Assembly: GCA_031426735.1 (NCBI GenBank)
Contig: JASJPK010000084.1
Coordinates: 4,136 to 68,135 of the forward strand
Direction of reading: 5' to 3'
Length of the DNA stretch: 64,000 nucleotides
Source: PFJX01 sp031426735
GTDB taxonomy: Bacteria; Pseudomonadota; Gammaproteobacteria; Burkholderiales; Thiobacillaceae
The notes under the pieces are model-generated. The model did no database searches and was not told the DNA's origin. It saw only the letters and a list, made by a program, of their open reading frames with translations. Positions 8,349 to 16,727 of the stretch are shown here, piece after piece. Made by a program: the position numbers and the translations under genes. Numbering within the stretch: position 1 is the first letter of the stretch; each line of letters opens with the position of its first letter.

Positions 8349-8894
8349 ATGGATGAAGTGCGGCGTGTTACCCGTCAGGGCGCGGCGGCCACGTTGATCT
8401 CGCCGCGGGAACGCGAAGAGGCGGTTCAGGTCATGCTGGACTTTCTGGCATGGCTCGAAAAATCGAAGGATTTGACGCTGTGTCACGCCTTCAAGCCCCA
8501 GTTCGACTGGTACATGCCGACTTCCGCCAACAGGGAAAGACTAGCAGCCTGTCGGACTTTCCCCGTGAGCGCGCCGGGGGTGATTTTGGCGCAGGGCAAG
8601 GCGCGGCGAAGCGAGGTTTGGTCATTCCAAATGAGCGAGCCGCAACGCCGCCCTGCGCCAAAAGCGCCCCCGGCCCGGAGGGTTGAGCGCATGAGCGGCG
8701 TCTGCGGCCTCGGTTGCAAAGACTCGACGCTTGGCAATGGAACGACCATTGCCCGCGCGCCGCGCCTTGCATCCGTCCGCTCATGCGCTCAACGCGTCTC
8801 ACGGGGAAAGCCCGACAGGCTGCTAACGCACGAGTTTCTCGGCGACGGTGTTCCGGCGGTTTTCAGCCAACGGGAAACGGGACGGTCGACATGA
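8349..8894 (+). CDS. Small conserved protein whose frame is interrupted in-frame by a MITE-like element
   Basis: The open frame is 181 codons. Codons for about the first 65 residues and the last 22 look like one small protein of 87 residues (MDEVRRVTRQGAAATL... to ...FSQRETGRST). The middle 94 codons come from the repeat element at 8542-8825, whose net insertion of 282 bp keeps the frame and adds no stop. The TGA overlaps the start of the next gene (ATGA), which supports the reading frame after the element. GAGAGGGGG precedes the ATG. No known domain was recognised. Whether the enlarged protein is stable is unknown. Confidence 0.55.
   Translation: MDEVRRVTRQGAAATLISPREREEAVQVMLDFLAWLEKSKDLTLCHAFKPQFDWYMPTSANRERLAACRTFPVSAPGVILAQGKARRSEVWSFQMSEPQRRPAPKAPPARRVERMSGVCGLGCKDSTLGNGTTIARAPRLASVRSCAQRVSRGKPDRLLTHEFLGDGVPAVFSQRETGRST
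8542..8825. mobile_element. MITE-like element with terminal inverted repeats, no transposase
   Basis: The ends are inverted repeats of about 28 bp with one mismatch: the left begins TAGCAGCCTGTCGG, the right ends CCGACAGGCTGCTA. A TA dinucleotide flanks each end, consistent with TA target duplication. Inside are more inverted repeats (TTTTGGCGCAGGGC with GCCCTGCGCCAAAA; GTTGAGCGCATGAGCGG with its complement near 8780; GGCAATGG with CCATTGCC), so the transcript could fold strongly. There is no transposase gene, so movement would need one in trans. Confidence 0.7.
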
Positions 8895-9139
8895 AGCAGA
8901 CCGCCAAGCCGAAACTCAATATCGGTATCAGTCATGTCGACACCGACGACTATCTGGTGATGATGGTTTCCAACGAATCGGGCTGCGTCTTTCACCAGAT
9001 CCCGCTGGCCAAGGCGCGGGCGCTCTCGCTGGAGTTGATCAAGCAGGTCTATCAGGCGGAACTGGTCATCGGCCGCAACGGCAAGTCACGATCAGGCAAG
9101 ACCTTTTCATTTCATCTGCAGTCGCGGCATCCAAGCTGA
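8891..9139 (+). CDS. Conserved hypothetical protein, 82 residues
   Basis: Small soluble protein beginning MKQTAKPKLNIGISHVDTDD. No domain recognised. Its ATG overlaps the stop of the interrupted upstream gene (ATGA), so the two were probably translated together. It ends 45 bp before hsp20 and may belong to the same stress operon (inference). Confidence 0.6.
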   Translation: MKQTAKPKLNIGISHVDTDDYLVMMVSNESGCVFHQIPLAKARALSLELIKQVYQAELVIGRNGKSRSGKTFSFHLQSRHPS

Positions 9140-9184
9140 TCGCCCTCAGGCCGCGATCGCAGCGCCAATCGGAAGGAGTCCATC

Positions 9185-9610
9185 ATGGCAAACATCAGCC
9201 GCTACACGCAGGTCTCGGAGCTGATCGACGAGATGTTCAAGCACATCGTGAGTCGGCCCATGCGCTTCCTGGAAGAAGAGTCCGGCATGCAGATCCGTTC
9301 GGACATTGCCGAGGATGAAACAACCTTCACCATCAAAGCCGAAATTCCCGGCGTAAAGAAGGAAGACATCCAGGTCAGCATCGACGGCAATCGAGTCACC
9401 ATCAGCGCCGAGAGCAAGCAGGAAAGCGAAGAAAAAGCCGGTGCCAAGGTGATCCGCAAGGAACGCTATTACGGCAAGGTATTCCGCAGCATGACGCTGG
9501 ATTGCGATGTCGACCAGGACGCCGCCGATGCGCAATATGCCGATGGCGTGCTGACCCTGATCCTGCCCAAGAAGGCGAGCGCCATGACGAGAAAATTGAC
9601 GATCAAATAG
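9185..9610 (+). CDS. Hsp20/alpha-crystallin family small heat shock protein
   Basis: Encodes 141 residues. Small heat shock proteins hold unfolding proteins in oligomers without ATP. The alpha-crystallin domain runs from about residue 38 to 130: IRSDIAEDETTFTIKAEIPGV, then KKEDIQVSIDGNRVTISAES, the conserved RYYGKVFRSMTL strand, and ADGVLTLILPKK. The length is normal. GGAAGGAG precedes the ATG. No sigma-32-type promoter was identified upstream. Confidence 0.93.
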   Translation: MANISRYTQVSELIDEMFKHIVSRPMRFLEEESGMQIRSDIAEDETTFTIKAEIPGVKKEDIQVSIDGNRVTISAESKQESEEKAGAKVIRKERYYGKVFRSMTLDCDVDQDAADAQYADGVLTLILPKKASAMTRKLTIK

Positions 9611-9736
9611 CATCGAATCGTCTCGACGCGCGGGGGCGCGGCAACACATCCAGGCTCCATCCCAATCGCTCGATCCGCTCTGCCCGCGAGCGACATTCCC
9701 TCAGATGCCACAACACCGCCCGCCGCAAAGAACTGG

Positions 9737-11959
9737 ATGAGCCCGAAATCGATAGACCCGAACACCCTGAGGTCCAGCGCCGAGGCGCGGCTGGAGCACA
9801 TGCCGCCAGCCGCGCCGGATCGCCCCGCCGAAGCGCTGTTGCACGAACTCGAAGTTCACCAGATCGAACTGGAGATTCAGAACGAGGAGTTGCGCCGCAC
9901 CCAGGCCGTGTTGGAGGAGTCCCGCGACCGCTACATGGATCTGTTCGAATTTGCCCCGGTCGCCCTTTTCACGCTCACCAGCACCGGCCTGATCGACGAG
10001 GTCAATCTGACCGGCGCCGCCTTTCTGGGGATAGAGCGCAGGAGTTTGCTGCACAGCCGTTTTTCACGCTTCATCGCCGCGAAACACAGAGACCATTGGC
10101 ACCGGAAACTCATGTACATGCTGCTGCATGGCGGTAAACAGCATTGCGAACTGGCCATGCAACGCGCGGATGAATCACCCTTTGCCGCCAGCCTGGATTT
10201 CATGTCCCAGAGCAACGGGCAAGCCCTGCCCGTGGTGCGCATCGCGCTGACAGACATCACCGAACGCAAGCGCGCCGAGGATGAATTGCGTATCGCCGCC
10301 ATCGCGTTCGAATCGCAAGCGGGAATGCTGGTCACCGATGCCGACGGCATCATCGTTCGGGTCAATCGAGCCTTTACCCGCCTGACCGGCTATAGCCCGG
10401 AAGAAGCAACGGGCAACACGCTGGCGCTGTTCAAATCAGAGCGCCACGACGATGCGTTCTATCAGAACCTGTGGTCCACCCTGAAGAAGGAAAAGTACTG
10501 GCAGGGAGAAATCTGGATCCGCCGCAAAAACGGCAAGATCTACGCCGAATGGATGACGCTTTCGGCGGTCGGCGAACCAGTCGGCCAAGCCACGCATTAC
10601 GTCGGCAGCATTTCCGACATCACCCAGAACGTCGAGGCGCAGGCCGAAATTCATCGGCTGGCCTATTACGACCCGCTCACCCAATTGCCCAACCGGCGTC
10701 TGTTGCTGGACCGGCTCGGCCAGGCGCTGGCCGCCAGCAGCCGCAGTGGCCGCCATGGCGCGGTGTTGTATCTCGATCTGGATAATTTCAAAACGCTCAA
10801 CGACACGCGCGGCCACGATATCGGCGATCTGCTGCTGATCGAGGTCGCACGACGCCTGCACGATGCCATCCGCGAAGGCGACACCTTGTCCCGTCTGGGC
10901 GGCGACGAGTTCATCGTGGTGTTGGAAAACCTCAGCACGGAAGCCAATGAAGCGGCCGCCCAGGCCGAGTCGGTCGGCGAGAAGGTATGGCAAGCCCTGG
11001 GCAGCCCTTACGAGCTCGACGGCAAGGCATTCCACGGCGCCGCCAGCCTCGGCATCGCCCTCTTTCACGGCCATGACGAGTCGCTCGAAGCGCTGCTCAA
11101 GCAAGCCGACCTTGCCCTCTACCGGGCCAAGGACAGCGGGCGCAACTGCTTGCGCTTTTTCGATCCGGACATGCAGACCAGTCTGGAAGTGCGCAACACA
11201 CTGGAAGCCGATCTTCGCCTGGCGCTGCAGAACGGGCAGCTGCATCTGTTTTACCAGGCGCAGATCGACCACGCGCGTCGGGTGATCGGCGCCGAAGCGC
11301 TGTTGCGCTGGCGACATCCGGAACGCGGGCTGCTTGTGGCAGGCGAATTTCTCGCGCTGGCGGAGGAAACCGGCCTGATTCTGCCCATCGCCCATTGGGT
11401 GTTGGACACCGCCTGCGCCCAACTCAAGACCTGGGCCGCACACCCGGCCACGCGCGAACTCCGTCTGGCGATCAACATCAGCGCGCGCCAGTTTCGCCAG
11501 ACCGGTTTCATCGACGAAGTGCGGCAAGTGCTGGAGAGAACTCAGGTCGACCCGAAATGCCTGAAATTCGAACTGACCGAGCGTCTGATCGTCGACAACG
11601 TGGCCGACAGCATTGCCAAGATAGAGGCGCTAAAAGCGCTGGGAATCGGCTGCTCGATGGACAACTTCGGCACCGGCTATTCTTCGCTCTCCGACCTGAA
11701 ACGCTTGCCGCTGGAGCAATTGAAGATCGACCACTGTTTTGTCAGCGACCTGGCAAAGGACAGCCACGACGCCGCCATCGTGCAGACCATCATCACGATG
11801 GGGCAGACGCTGGGCATGAATGTGATCGCGGAAGGCGTGGAAACCGAGGCGCAGCTCGAATGCCTCAATCACTACGACTGCGCCAGCTACCAGGGCAACG
11901 TATTCAGCCAGGCCGTACCGCTGGCGGAGTTCGAACATTTATTGAGCGCAGCGGCCTGA
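9737..11959 (+). CDS. PAS-PAS-GGDEF-EAL cyclic-di-GMP signalling protein
   Basis: Encodes 740 residues. Order: coiled coil (30-65), PAS (65-180), PAS with PAC (180-300), GGDEF (about 310-470), EAL (about 485-735). The diguanylate cyclase site is intact (LGGDEFIVVL) and has the RxxD inhibitory site (REGD) five residues before it. The EAL domain has EALLRW and IAEGVET, but the metal-binding DDFGTG motif reads DNFGTG (Asn at 643), so phosphodiesterase activity may be weak or lost. The first coiled coil-PAS part resembles the kinase at 6157. No membrane segment is seen. Confidence 0.93.
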   Translation: MSPKSIDPNTLRSSAEARLEHMPPAAPDRPAEALLHELEVHQIELEIQNEELRRTQAVLEESRDRYMDLFEFAPVALFTLTSTGLIDEVNLTGAAFLGIERRSLLHSRFSRFIAAKHRDHWHRKLMYMLLHGGKQHCELAMQRADESPFAASLDFMSQSNGQALPVVRIALTDITERKRAEDELRIAAIAFESQAGMLVTDADGIIVRVNRAFTRLTGYSPEEATGNTLALFKSERHDDAFYQNLWSTLKKEKYWQGEIWIRRKNGKIYAEWMTLSAVGEPVGQATHYVGSISDITQNVEAQAEIHRLAYYDPLTQLPNRRLLLDRLGQALAASSRSGRHGAVLYLDLDNFKTLNDTRGHDIGDLLLIEVARRLHDAIREGDTLSRLGGDEFIVVLENLSTEANEAAAQAESVGEKVWQALGSPYELDGKAFHGAASLGIALFHGHDESLEALLKQADLALYRAKDSGRNCLRFFDPDMQTSLEVRNTLEADLRLALQNGQLHLFYQAQIDHARRVIGAEALLRWRHPERGLLVAGEFLALAEETGLILPIAHWVLDTACAQLKTWAAHPATRELRLAINISARQFRQTGFIDEVRQVLERTQVDPKCLKFELTERLIVDNVADSIAKIEALKALGIGCSMDNFGTGYSSLSDLKRLPLEQLKIDHCFVSDLAKDSHDAAIVQTIITMGQTLGMNVIAEGVETEAQLECLNHYDCASYQGNVFSQAVPLAEFEHLLSAAA

Positions 11960-11972
11960 ACGGCGCCGCAAA

Positions 11973-12011
11973 AAAACCGGGGGCATTGCTGCCGCCCGGA
12001 ACCCCAGTTTT
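11973..12011. terminator. Possible bidirectional intrinsic terminator
   Basis: AAAACCGGGG pairs with CCCCAGTTTT (one mismatch) around a 19-base loop. It lies between two convergent genes, with A- and T-runs outside the stem on both strands. Confidence 0.5.
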
Positions 12012-12029
12012 CTTATAACTGAAACGACG

Positions 12030-12524
12030 TCAGTTCGATTCGACCAGCGTCCGGTCAGGCAGGCGCCGCCGCATGGTCAAGCCGATCAGGCCAAGACCGG
12101 TGAGCAGCAATGCCCAGCTCTGCGCTTCCGGCACCGCGGCTACGTTGGCTACGCTGATGCCGTAACTACCGGCCTGGAATGCGCCGGCGGGACTGCCGAA
12201 GACCACTGCGGTGTAGGTGCCGAGCTCGACCGGATCGAAGGCGAAACTGCCTGAGCCCTGCACCGTTCCCAGGATGTTGGCGCCCTTGGCGATGGCCAGA
12301 CTGAGCACATCGAAGGAATCCGTAGGAAACGCGAAATCGAGCAGCGTCGCCAGGTAATCGCCCTCCAGCTGGGTGACTTCAAAGCTGTAGCTGTCGAACT
12401 GGGGGCCGCCGATCATGCTGCCCGTGGCTTCGAACAACGTGGTAGCCAGCACGTTGCCGGACGAACCTGCCAACGCCAGCATCAGCGCCCCGCTGCACAG
12501 GGAATTTGCCATAAGTTTTTTCAT
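12030..12524 (-). CDS. PEP-CTERM sorting-domain protein
   Basis: Encodes 164 residues, exported. A signal peptide (about 1-28, ending VLATT) is followed by a beta-rich middle region. The C-terminal tag is VPEAQSWALLLTGLGLIGL and then MRRR, the form recognised by the exosortase EpsH/XrtA system, which cleaves near the PEP motif. No exosortase gene is in this window. Specific function unknown. GGAGGAAGG precedes the ATG. Confidence 0.85.
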   Translation of the reverse strand: MKKLMANSLCSGALMLALAGSSGNVLATTLFEATGSMIGGPQFDSYSFEVTQLEGDYLATLLDFAFPTDSFDVLSLAIAKGANILGTVQGSGSFAFDPVELGTYTAVVFGSPAGAFQAGSYGISVANVAAVPEAQSWALLLTGLGLIGLTMRRRLPDRTLVESN

Positions 12525-12648
12525 CCTTCCTCCATTCGATCAATCGATAAACCGTTAAATGAAATTGTTTGTTGCAGGTGTTGTTACAGAACAGCCGATC
12601 GACCCGTCGTCCCGACCGGCGCCGGGACGGCGTATCGATCAGCGCTGA

Positions 12649-12936
12649 CTACGGCTTGGGTTCATATTTTTCGAGGCCAGCAGTCACGTACTCCTCCGTA
12701 TCCAACTTGCCATCGCGATCGCGATCCGCCGCAATGAAAACTTCCGTTGCGATCATGCCGATGACGGCCTCCCTGGCCGACACGAAACCATCTCCATCCG
12801 CATCCAGCTTCTTGAATGTTTCCGGTGCCGTGCTCTCCACCGCTGCCTGAGCCGCAGGAGCGCCCCAGGCCAGAGTGGTCAGGGCTGCGATAAGCAGGGC
12901 ACGTTCCTGAATCTTGCTGTTGAATGCTTTTTGCAT
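12649..12936 (-). CDS. Exported EF-hand calcium-binding protein
   Basis: Encodes 95 residues. A signal peptide (about 1-32, ending AAQAA) precedes two EF-hand loops, DADGDGFVSARE and DRDRDGKLDTEE, each with acidic residues at the calcium positions. It probably acts in the periplasm or outside the cell. The ATG at 12934-12936 was chosen because GGGAG lies upstream and a signal peptide follows; the frame also opens further upstream. Confidence 0.82.
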   Translation of the reverse strand: MQKAFNSKIQERALLIAALTTLAWGAPAAQAAVESTAPETFKKLDADGDGFVSAREAVIGMIATEVFIAADRDRDGKLDTEEYVTAGLEKYEPKP

Positions 12937-13163
12937 GAGGTACTCCCGTAGTGGATTAGTGGTCGAACACGGACTAAACGCCCAGGTTGCTATAGCGAGC
13001 ATCGTGCCAACTAAATAAATCCATGCATTTCAATGGGTTATGGCAATCGCCCGAAGCGTCGCCGGCGCGCACTGACGCCTGGCGGCGACACTGGACCGAC
13101 CGGTGCAGGCCATGCGCTTGAAAACAAAGGGAAATGAAACTGTCGTCGGCGGACGACAGGTGT

Positions 13164-14543
13164 TCAGGACTTGAACTGAACCGGCGTCAGTTGATGCCGC
13201 TGCATCAGACGATAGAACTCGGTGCGATTGCGTCCCGCCAGGCGTGCCGCGCGGCTGACGTTGCCTTCCGCCGCGCGCATCAAGCCGACCAGATAGTCGC
13301 GCTCGAAGCGGCGCCGGGCCTCTTCCAGCGGCACGGTCAGGGTCTGGGCATGCTGCATGGCATCCGCCACCAGCGATGCCGGCACCAGATGGGTGGTGCA
13401 CAGGGCGACGCTCTGTTCCACCACGTTGAGCAACTGCCGCACATTGCCCGGCCAGGAAGCCTGCAACAGCAATTCCATGGCCTCCGGCGCGAAGCCGCGG
13501 ATGGGTTTGCCGTATTTCTCGGCGAGACGAGCCAGACCATGATTGGCCAGCAGCGGAATATCCTCGCGCCGCTCGACCAAGGTGGGCAAACGCAGGCAGA
13601 CGACGTTCAGGCGGTAGAACAGATCCTCGCGAAAACGCGCCTGTGCGACCGCATCGACGAGATCGCGGTGGGTAGCGGAAACCACGCGCAGATCGACGCT
13701 GACGGCATGTTCCGAACCGATCGGGCGCACCCGGCGTTCCTGCAGCACGCGCAGCAACTTCGCTTGCAACGCGACCGGCATATCGCCGATTTCATCGAGG
13801 AACAGGGTGCCACCCGCCGCCGACTGGATCAGCCCGGCCCGGTCGCGGGTGGCGCCGGTGTAGGCGCCTTTGACGTGGCCGAACAATTCCGATTCGAGCA
13901 AGGGTTCCGGAATCGCGGCGCAGTTGACCGCGACGAAAGGCGCGTCGCGGCGCGGGCTGGCCAGATGCACGGCACGCGCCAGCAATTCCTTGCCGGTGCC
14001 ACTCTCGCCTTGGATCAGGACGCTGGCATCGCTGGCCGCAACCAGACCCGTCTTGCGCAGCACTTCCTCCATGGCCGGACTGCGGCAAACGATGCCGCTA
14101 CGCCAGACGGCGCCGGCGCCGTCCAGGTCGGCGTTCGCCATGCGCACGCCGACCCGCATGGCGCGCTCGATCTCGGCCAGCAGAGTCTGGCCGTCGAACG
14201 GTTTGGTCAGATAGCCGAAGACGCCGCCGCGCGTCGCTTCGACCGCATCGGGAATGCTGCCGTGCGCCGTCAGCATGATCACCGGCAGGCCAGGCCAGGT
14301 GGACTGGATACGGGTAAACAGCGCCATGCCGTCCATGCCCGCCATGCGCAGATCGGTGACCACCACCTGCGGTTGCGTCTGCAGCAGGCAATCCAGCGCC
14401 TGCTCGGCGCTGGCGGCCGTGGTGACCGCATAGCCCGCCGCGCTCAGCCGGATCGACAACAAGCGCAGCAGGTCGGGATCGTCATCCACCGCCATGACCC
14501 GACGCGCGGCGGCGGCCGATTTATCAATGCTTATCGCGTTCAA
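13164..14543 (-). CDS. glrR: Sigma-54-dependent response regulator, GlrR/QseF family
   Basis: Encodes 459 residues. The receiver (about 15-130) has MAVDDDPD, phospho-acceptor VTDLRMAGMDG and YLTKPFDG. The AAA+ domain (about 150-385) has Walker A GESGTGKE, Walker B GTLFLDEIGDM, R-finger REDLFYRLNV and the sigma-54 contact loop as GAYTGA instead of GAFTGA, a conservative change. A Fis-type helix-turn-helix closes the protein. The start appears to be TTG at 14541-14543, overlapping the end of the qseG-like gene by 20 bp. In E. coli, GlrR activates sigma-54 promoters from TGTC-N10-GACA sites; such sites occur repeatedly later in this window. Confidence 0.9.
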   Translation of the reverse strand: MNAISIDKSAAAARRVMAVDDDPDLLRLLSIRLSAAGYAVTTAASAEQALDCLLQTQPQVVVTDLRMAGMDGMALFTRIQSTWPGLPVIMLTAHGSIPDAVEATRGGVFGYLTKPFDGQTLLAEIERAMRVGVRMANADLDGAGAVWRSGIVCRSPAMEEVLRKTGLVAASDASVLIQGESGTGKELLARAVHLASPRRDAPFVAVNCAAIPEPLLESELFGHVKGAYTGATRDRAGLIQSAAGGTLFLDEIGDMPVALQAKLLRVLQERRVRPIGSEHAVSVDLRVVSATHRDLVDAVAQARFREDLFYRLNVVCLRLPTLVERREDIPLLANHGLARLAEKYGKPIRGFAPEAMELLLQASWPGNVRQLLNVVEQSVALCTTHLVPASLVADAMQHAQTLTVPLEEARRRFERDYLVGLMRAAEGNVSRAARLAGRNRTEFYRLMQRHQLTPVQFKS

Positions 14544-15039
14544 TCAGACTTTTCTCCATGTTCTTGATGGCCTCCAGTTTCTCCCTGCACACCTCGGCCC
14601 GCTTCTTCTCCTCGCGCATCCTTGCGCCGGCTTCATCCAGATTGCCGGCAAGCCGGTTTCGTTCCCCGAGCATCGCGCGCATCCAGCGGACGAAGGCCTT
14701 GAGAGCGGGTTCGGCGGCGGGTTGGCGTTTTTCCCATTCCTGCAACACGCGCAGCGCCGCCGCGTCGTCGCGGAACGGCAGACCGGGTTGGGAAAGCAGC
14801 AACGACAGGCGCAACTGGGCAGTGCCGCCCCGGCTCTGATCCGGGATCGCGGCCAGCGCATCGTATTCGCGGACCAATTCGGCCGGCGACGCGCGGCTGA
14901 ACCGATCCATCAATTCCAGGACGTCGTCGGTGGTACTCGGCAAGCTGGACGGCAGGCCGGAACGCAGGTCGGCGCAACCGGACAACAACACGGCAAGCAG
15001 ACCGGCAATAACCCCAAAGCCAGACGTATTCATTTTCAT
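14524..15039 (-). CDS. qseG: Outer-membrane lipoprotein of the QseG/YfhG type
   Basis: Encodes 171 residues with a lipoprotein signal ending LLSGC near residue 22. The mature part is mostly helical and charged, ending in a coiled-coil-like stretch rich in Glu and Lys. In enterobacteria QseG interacts with the QseE/GlrK kinase in the envelope. The ATG overlaps the kinase stop (TGATG), so the order glrK-qseG-glrR is conserved and translation is coupled. Sequence similarity alone is modest; the call rests mainly on position, lipobox and helical content. Confidence 0.75.
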   Translation of the reverse strand: MKMNTSGFGVIAGLLAVLLSGCADLRSGLPSSLPSTTDDVLELMDRFSRASPAELVREYDALAAIPDQSRGGTAQLRLSLLLSQPGLPFRDDAAALRVLQEWEKRQPAAEPALKAFVRWMRAMLGERNRLAGNLDEAGARMREEKKRAEVCREKLEAIKNMEKSLIERDKH

Positions 15040-16487
15040 CACCTTCCCGCGCCGCTCCCTTTGGGCAGAATCACCCGGAAGCTGGCTCCGTCCTCGTATT
15101 TATCATCGATGCCGATGCGCCCACCATGCGCCACGACATGCTCCCGCGCAATAGCAAGTCCCAGGCCGGTACCCTGCTGCGAAGCGGCCTCGGGTTGGCG
15201 GCCCTGAAAGAACGCATCGAACACACGCGGCCGCTCTTCTGCCGCCACACCCGGCCCCTGGTCGGACACCTCCAGCGCAACCGTGTCGACCGCAGCCTCA
15301 GCCTGAATGCGGATGCGGCCGCCGGGCGGCGAGAACTTGATCGCATTGGATACCAGATTATCCACGATGACCCGCAGTTTTTCCGGATCGGCCATCAGGC
15401 TGACCTCGCCGGTTTCGGTCTCGACCTGGATCTCCTTCGCCAGCAATGCGGCGCGTTGATCGTTCAATACCCGCGCCACCACTTCGCCGATCCGCACCGA
15501 GACCAGATCGATCCGATCCGGCGCCGAAGTCAGCGAACGGTACGCCAGCAGATCCTCGATCAGCTTTTGCAGGCGCAGACTGTTCTGGCGCAGGATGGAA
15601 ACCACCTCCTGCTGCGGCCCCGACAGCGTGCCGACGCTGCCATCCCAGAGCAGGCCCGAGCACTCGCGCACGGCGGTCAACGGCGTCTTCAACTCATGCG
15701 AAAGATGGCGCAGGAAACGCGTTTTATCGGCTTCCGCGTCGAGCATGCCCTGGCGCATCCAGTCGAGACGCTCTGCCAGATACTCCAGATCGCTCGGGCC
15801 GCGCACCTGGATGGGAACGGTCAAATCCCCCGCGCGCAGACGCCGGATCGCCGCATCGAGCTGGCGCACCGGCTTGGCGATCAGCAACGGCACCCCGATC
15901 GCCAGCAGGATGGCCAACGGCACCAGGCCGAGCAACATCCAGTTCACCCGCCGGCGCGCCGTCTCGGCGCGCGTCTGCAAAGCTGCGATTTCCCGATCCA
16001 CCAGCAGATGGCTCTGTGCCGTAATTTGCTTGGCGAGCGCAACCAGACCGGAAAACTCCCGCGTTTTCCGACGCACCGCCTTTTCGCTGAACGCCGCTGT
16101 GGCCAACCCCGCATGCAGCGCCGCTTCCTGCGCGATCAGTTCGCTCAGCAAGTTGCGCTGCGCATCTTGCCAGGCGAGTCCGTCCAGCATGCCGCTGGTC
16201 TCGACGAAACGTGCGCGCGCCCGGAAGTAAGCCAGCCGCAAGGTCTCGTCGCCGAGGATGGCGAACTGGCGGGCGCCGCGCTCCATCGCAAGCGTCTCCT
16301 CGACCAGATCGCGGCTGCCATTTACCGCCTGCGCACCCTGATACACCACCCGCTGGCTGTCCTTCGCCAGGCGATCCAGCGAAATCACGCTGTAGAACAG
16401 GCCCGCGAGAATCGGAATCGCCGCCACGACAAAGCCAAGCAGCGTGAATTTGAGGAACGAACGCGGGTAATGGAAACGAACTTTCAT
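15039..16487 (-). CDS. glrK: Membrane sensor histidine kinase, GlrK/QseE family
   Basis: Encodes 482 residues. Two membrane segments (about 12-35 and 185-205) flank a helical periplasmic sensor. Then HAMP (about 205-258), HisKA with FLRHLSHELKTPLTAV (near 268), and a HATPase with DNLVSNAIKF, DQGPGV and GTGLGLAI. It is the first gene of an operon with a QseG-like lipoprotein and GlrR. It is divergent from pgi across 240 bp, where no clear operator was found. The signal is unknown; envelope stress is inferred from the E. coli system. Confidence 0.9.
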   Translation of the reverse strand: MKVRFHYPRSFLKFTLLGFVVAAIPILAGLFYSVISLDRLAKDSQRVVYQGAQAVNGSRDLVEETLAMERGARQFAILGDETLRLAYFRARARFVETSGMLDGLAWQDAQRNLLSELIAQEAALHAGLATAAFSEKAVRRKTREFSGLVALAKQITAQSHLLVDREIAALQTRAETARRRVNWMLLGLVPLAILLAIGVPLLIAKPVRQLDAAIRRLRAGDLTVPIQVRGPSDLEYLAERLDWMRQGMLDAEADKTRFLRHLSHELKTPLTAVRECSGLLWDGSVGTLSGPQQEVVSILRQNSLRLQKLIEDLLAYRSLTSAPDRIDLVSVRIGEVVARVLNDQRAALLAKEIQVETETGEVSLMADPEKLRVIVDNLVSNAIKFSPPGGRIRIQAEAAVDTVALEVSDQGPGVAAEERPRVFDAFFQGRQPEAASQQGTGLGLAIAREHVVAHGGRIGIDDKYEDGASFRVILPKGSGAGR

Positions 16488-16727
16488 GGCGCAGTTGCGA
16501 ATGAAACCTCAGGTGATGCAAACCAGGCTGACTGGATTCCACCTGTGTCGGGAAGTTCACCACCATACCAGCAGTGCGGCAGAAAGCTGGACCAAGGCGG
16601 CTCGTATTACGTTGCGCAGCATACCCGCTGCATGAAGCGTCACCCGCGCCCGCCTAGTTATACTGTCGCACTGATCCGCCTGCTCTCATTCCTGCTCATT
16701 TTCCGCACCTCAACCGCGATCCACACC

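Noticed and set aside
13134..14567. 477-codon frame antisense to glrR
   Set aside because: Typical high-GC shadow; composition is Gln/Arg/His-rich with no domain.
16640..16670. TATACT as -10 of pgi
   Set aside because: No acceptable -35 at the right distance.
15126..16727. Long open frame leading into pgi
   Set aside because: It is antisense to glrK and glrG codons; PGI similarity starts at 16728.
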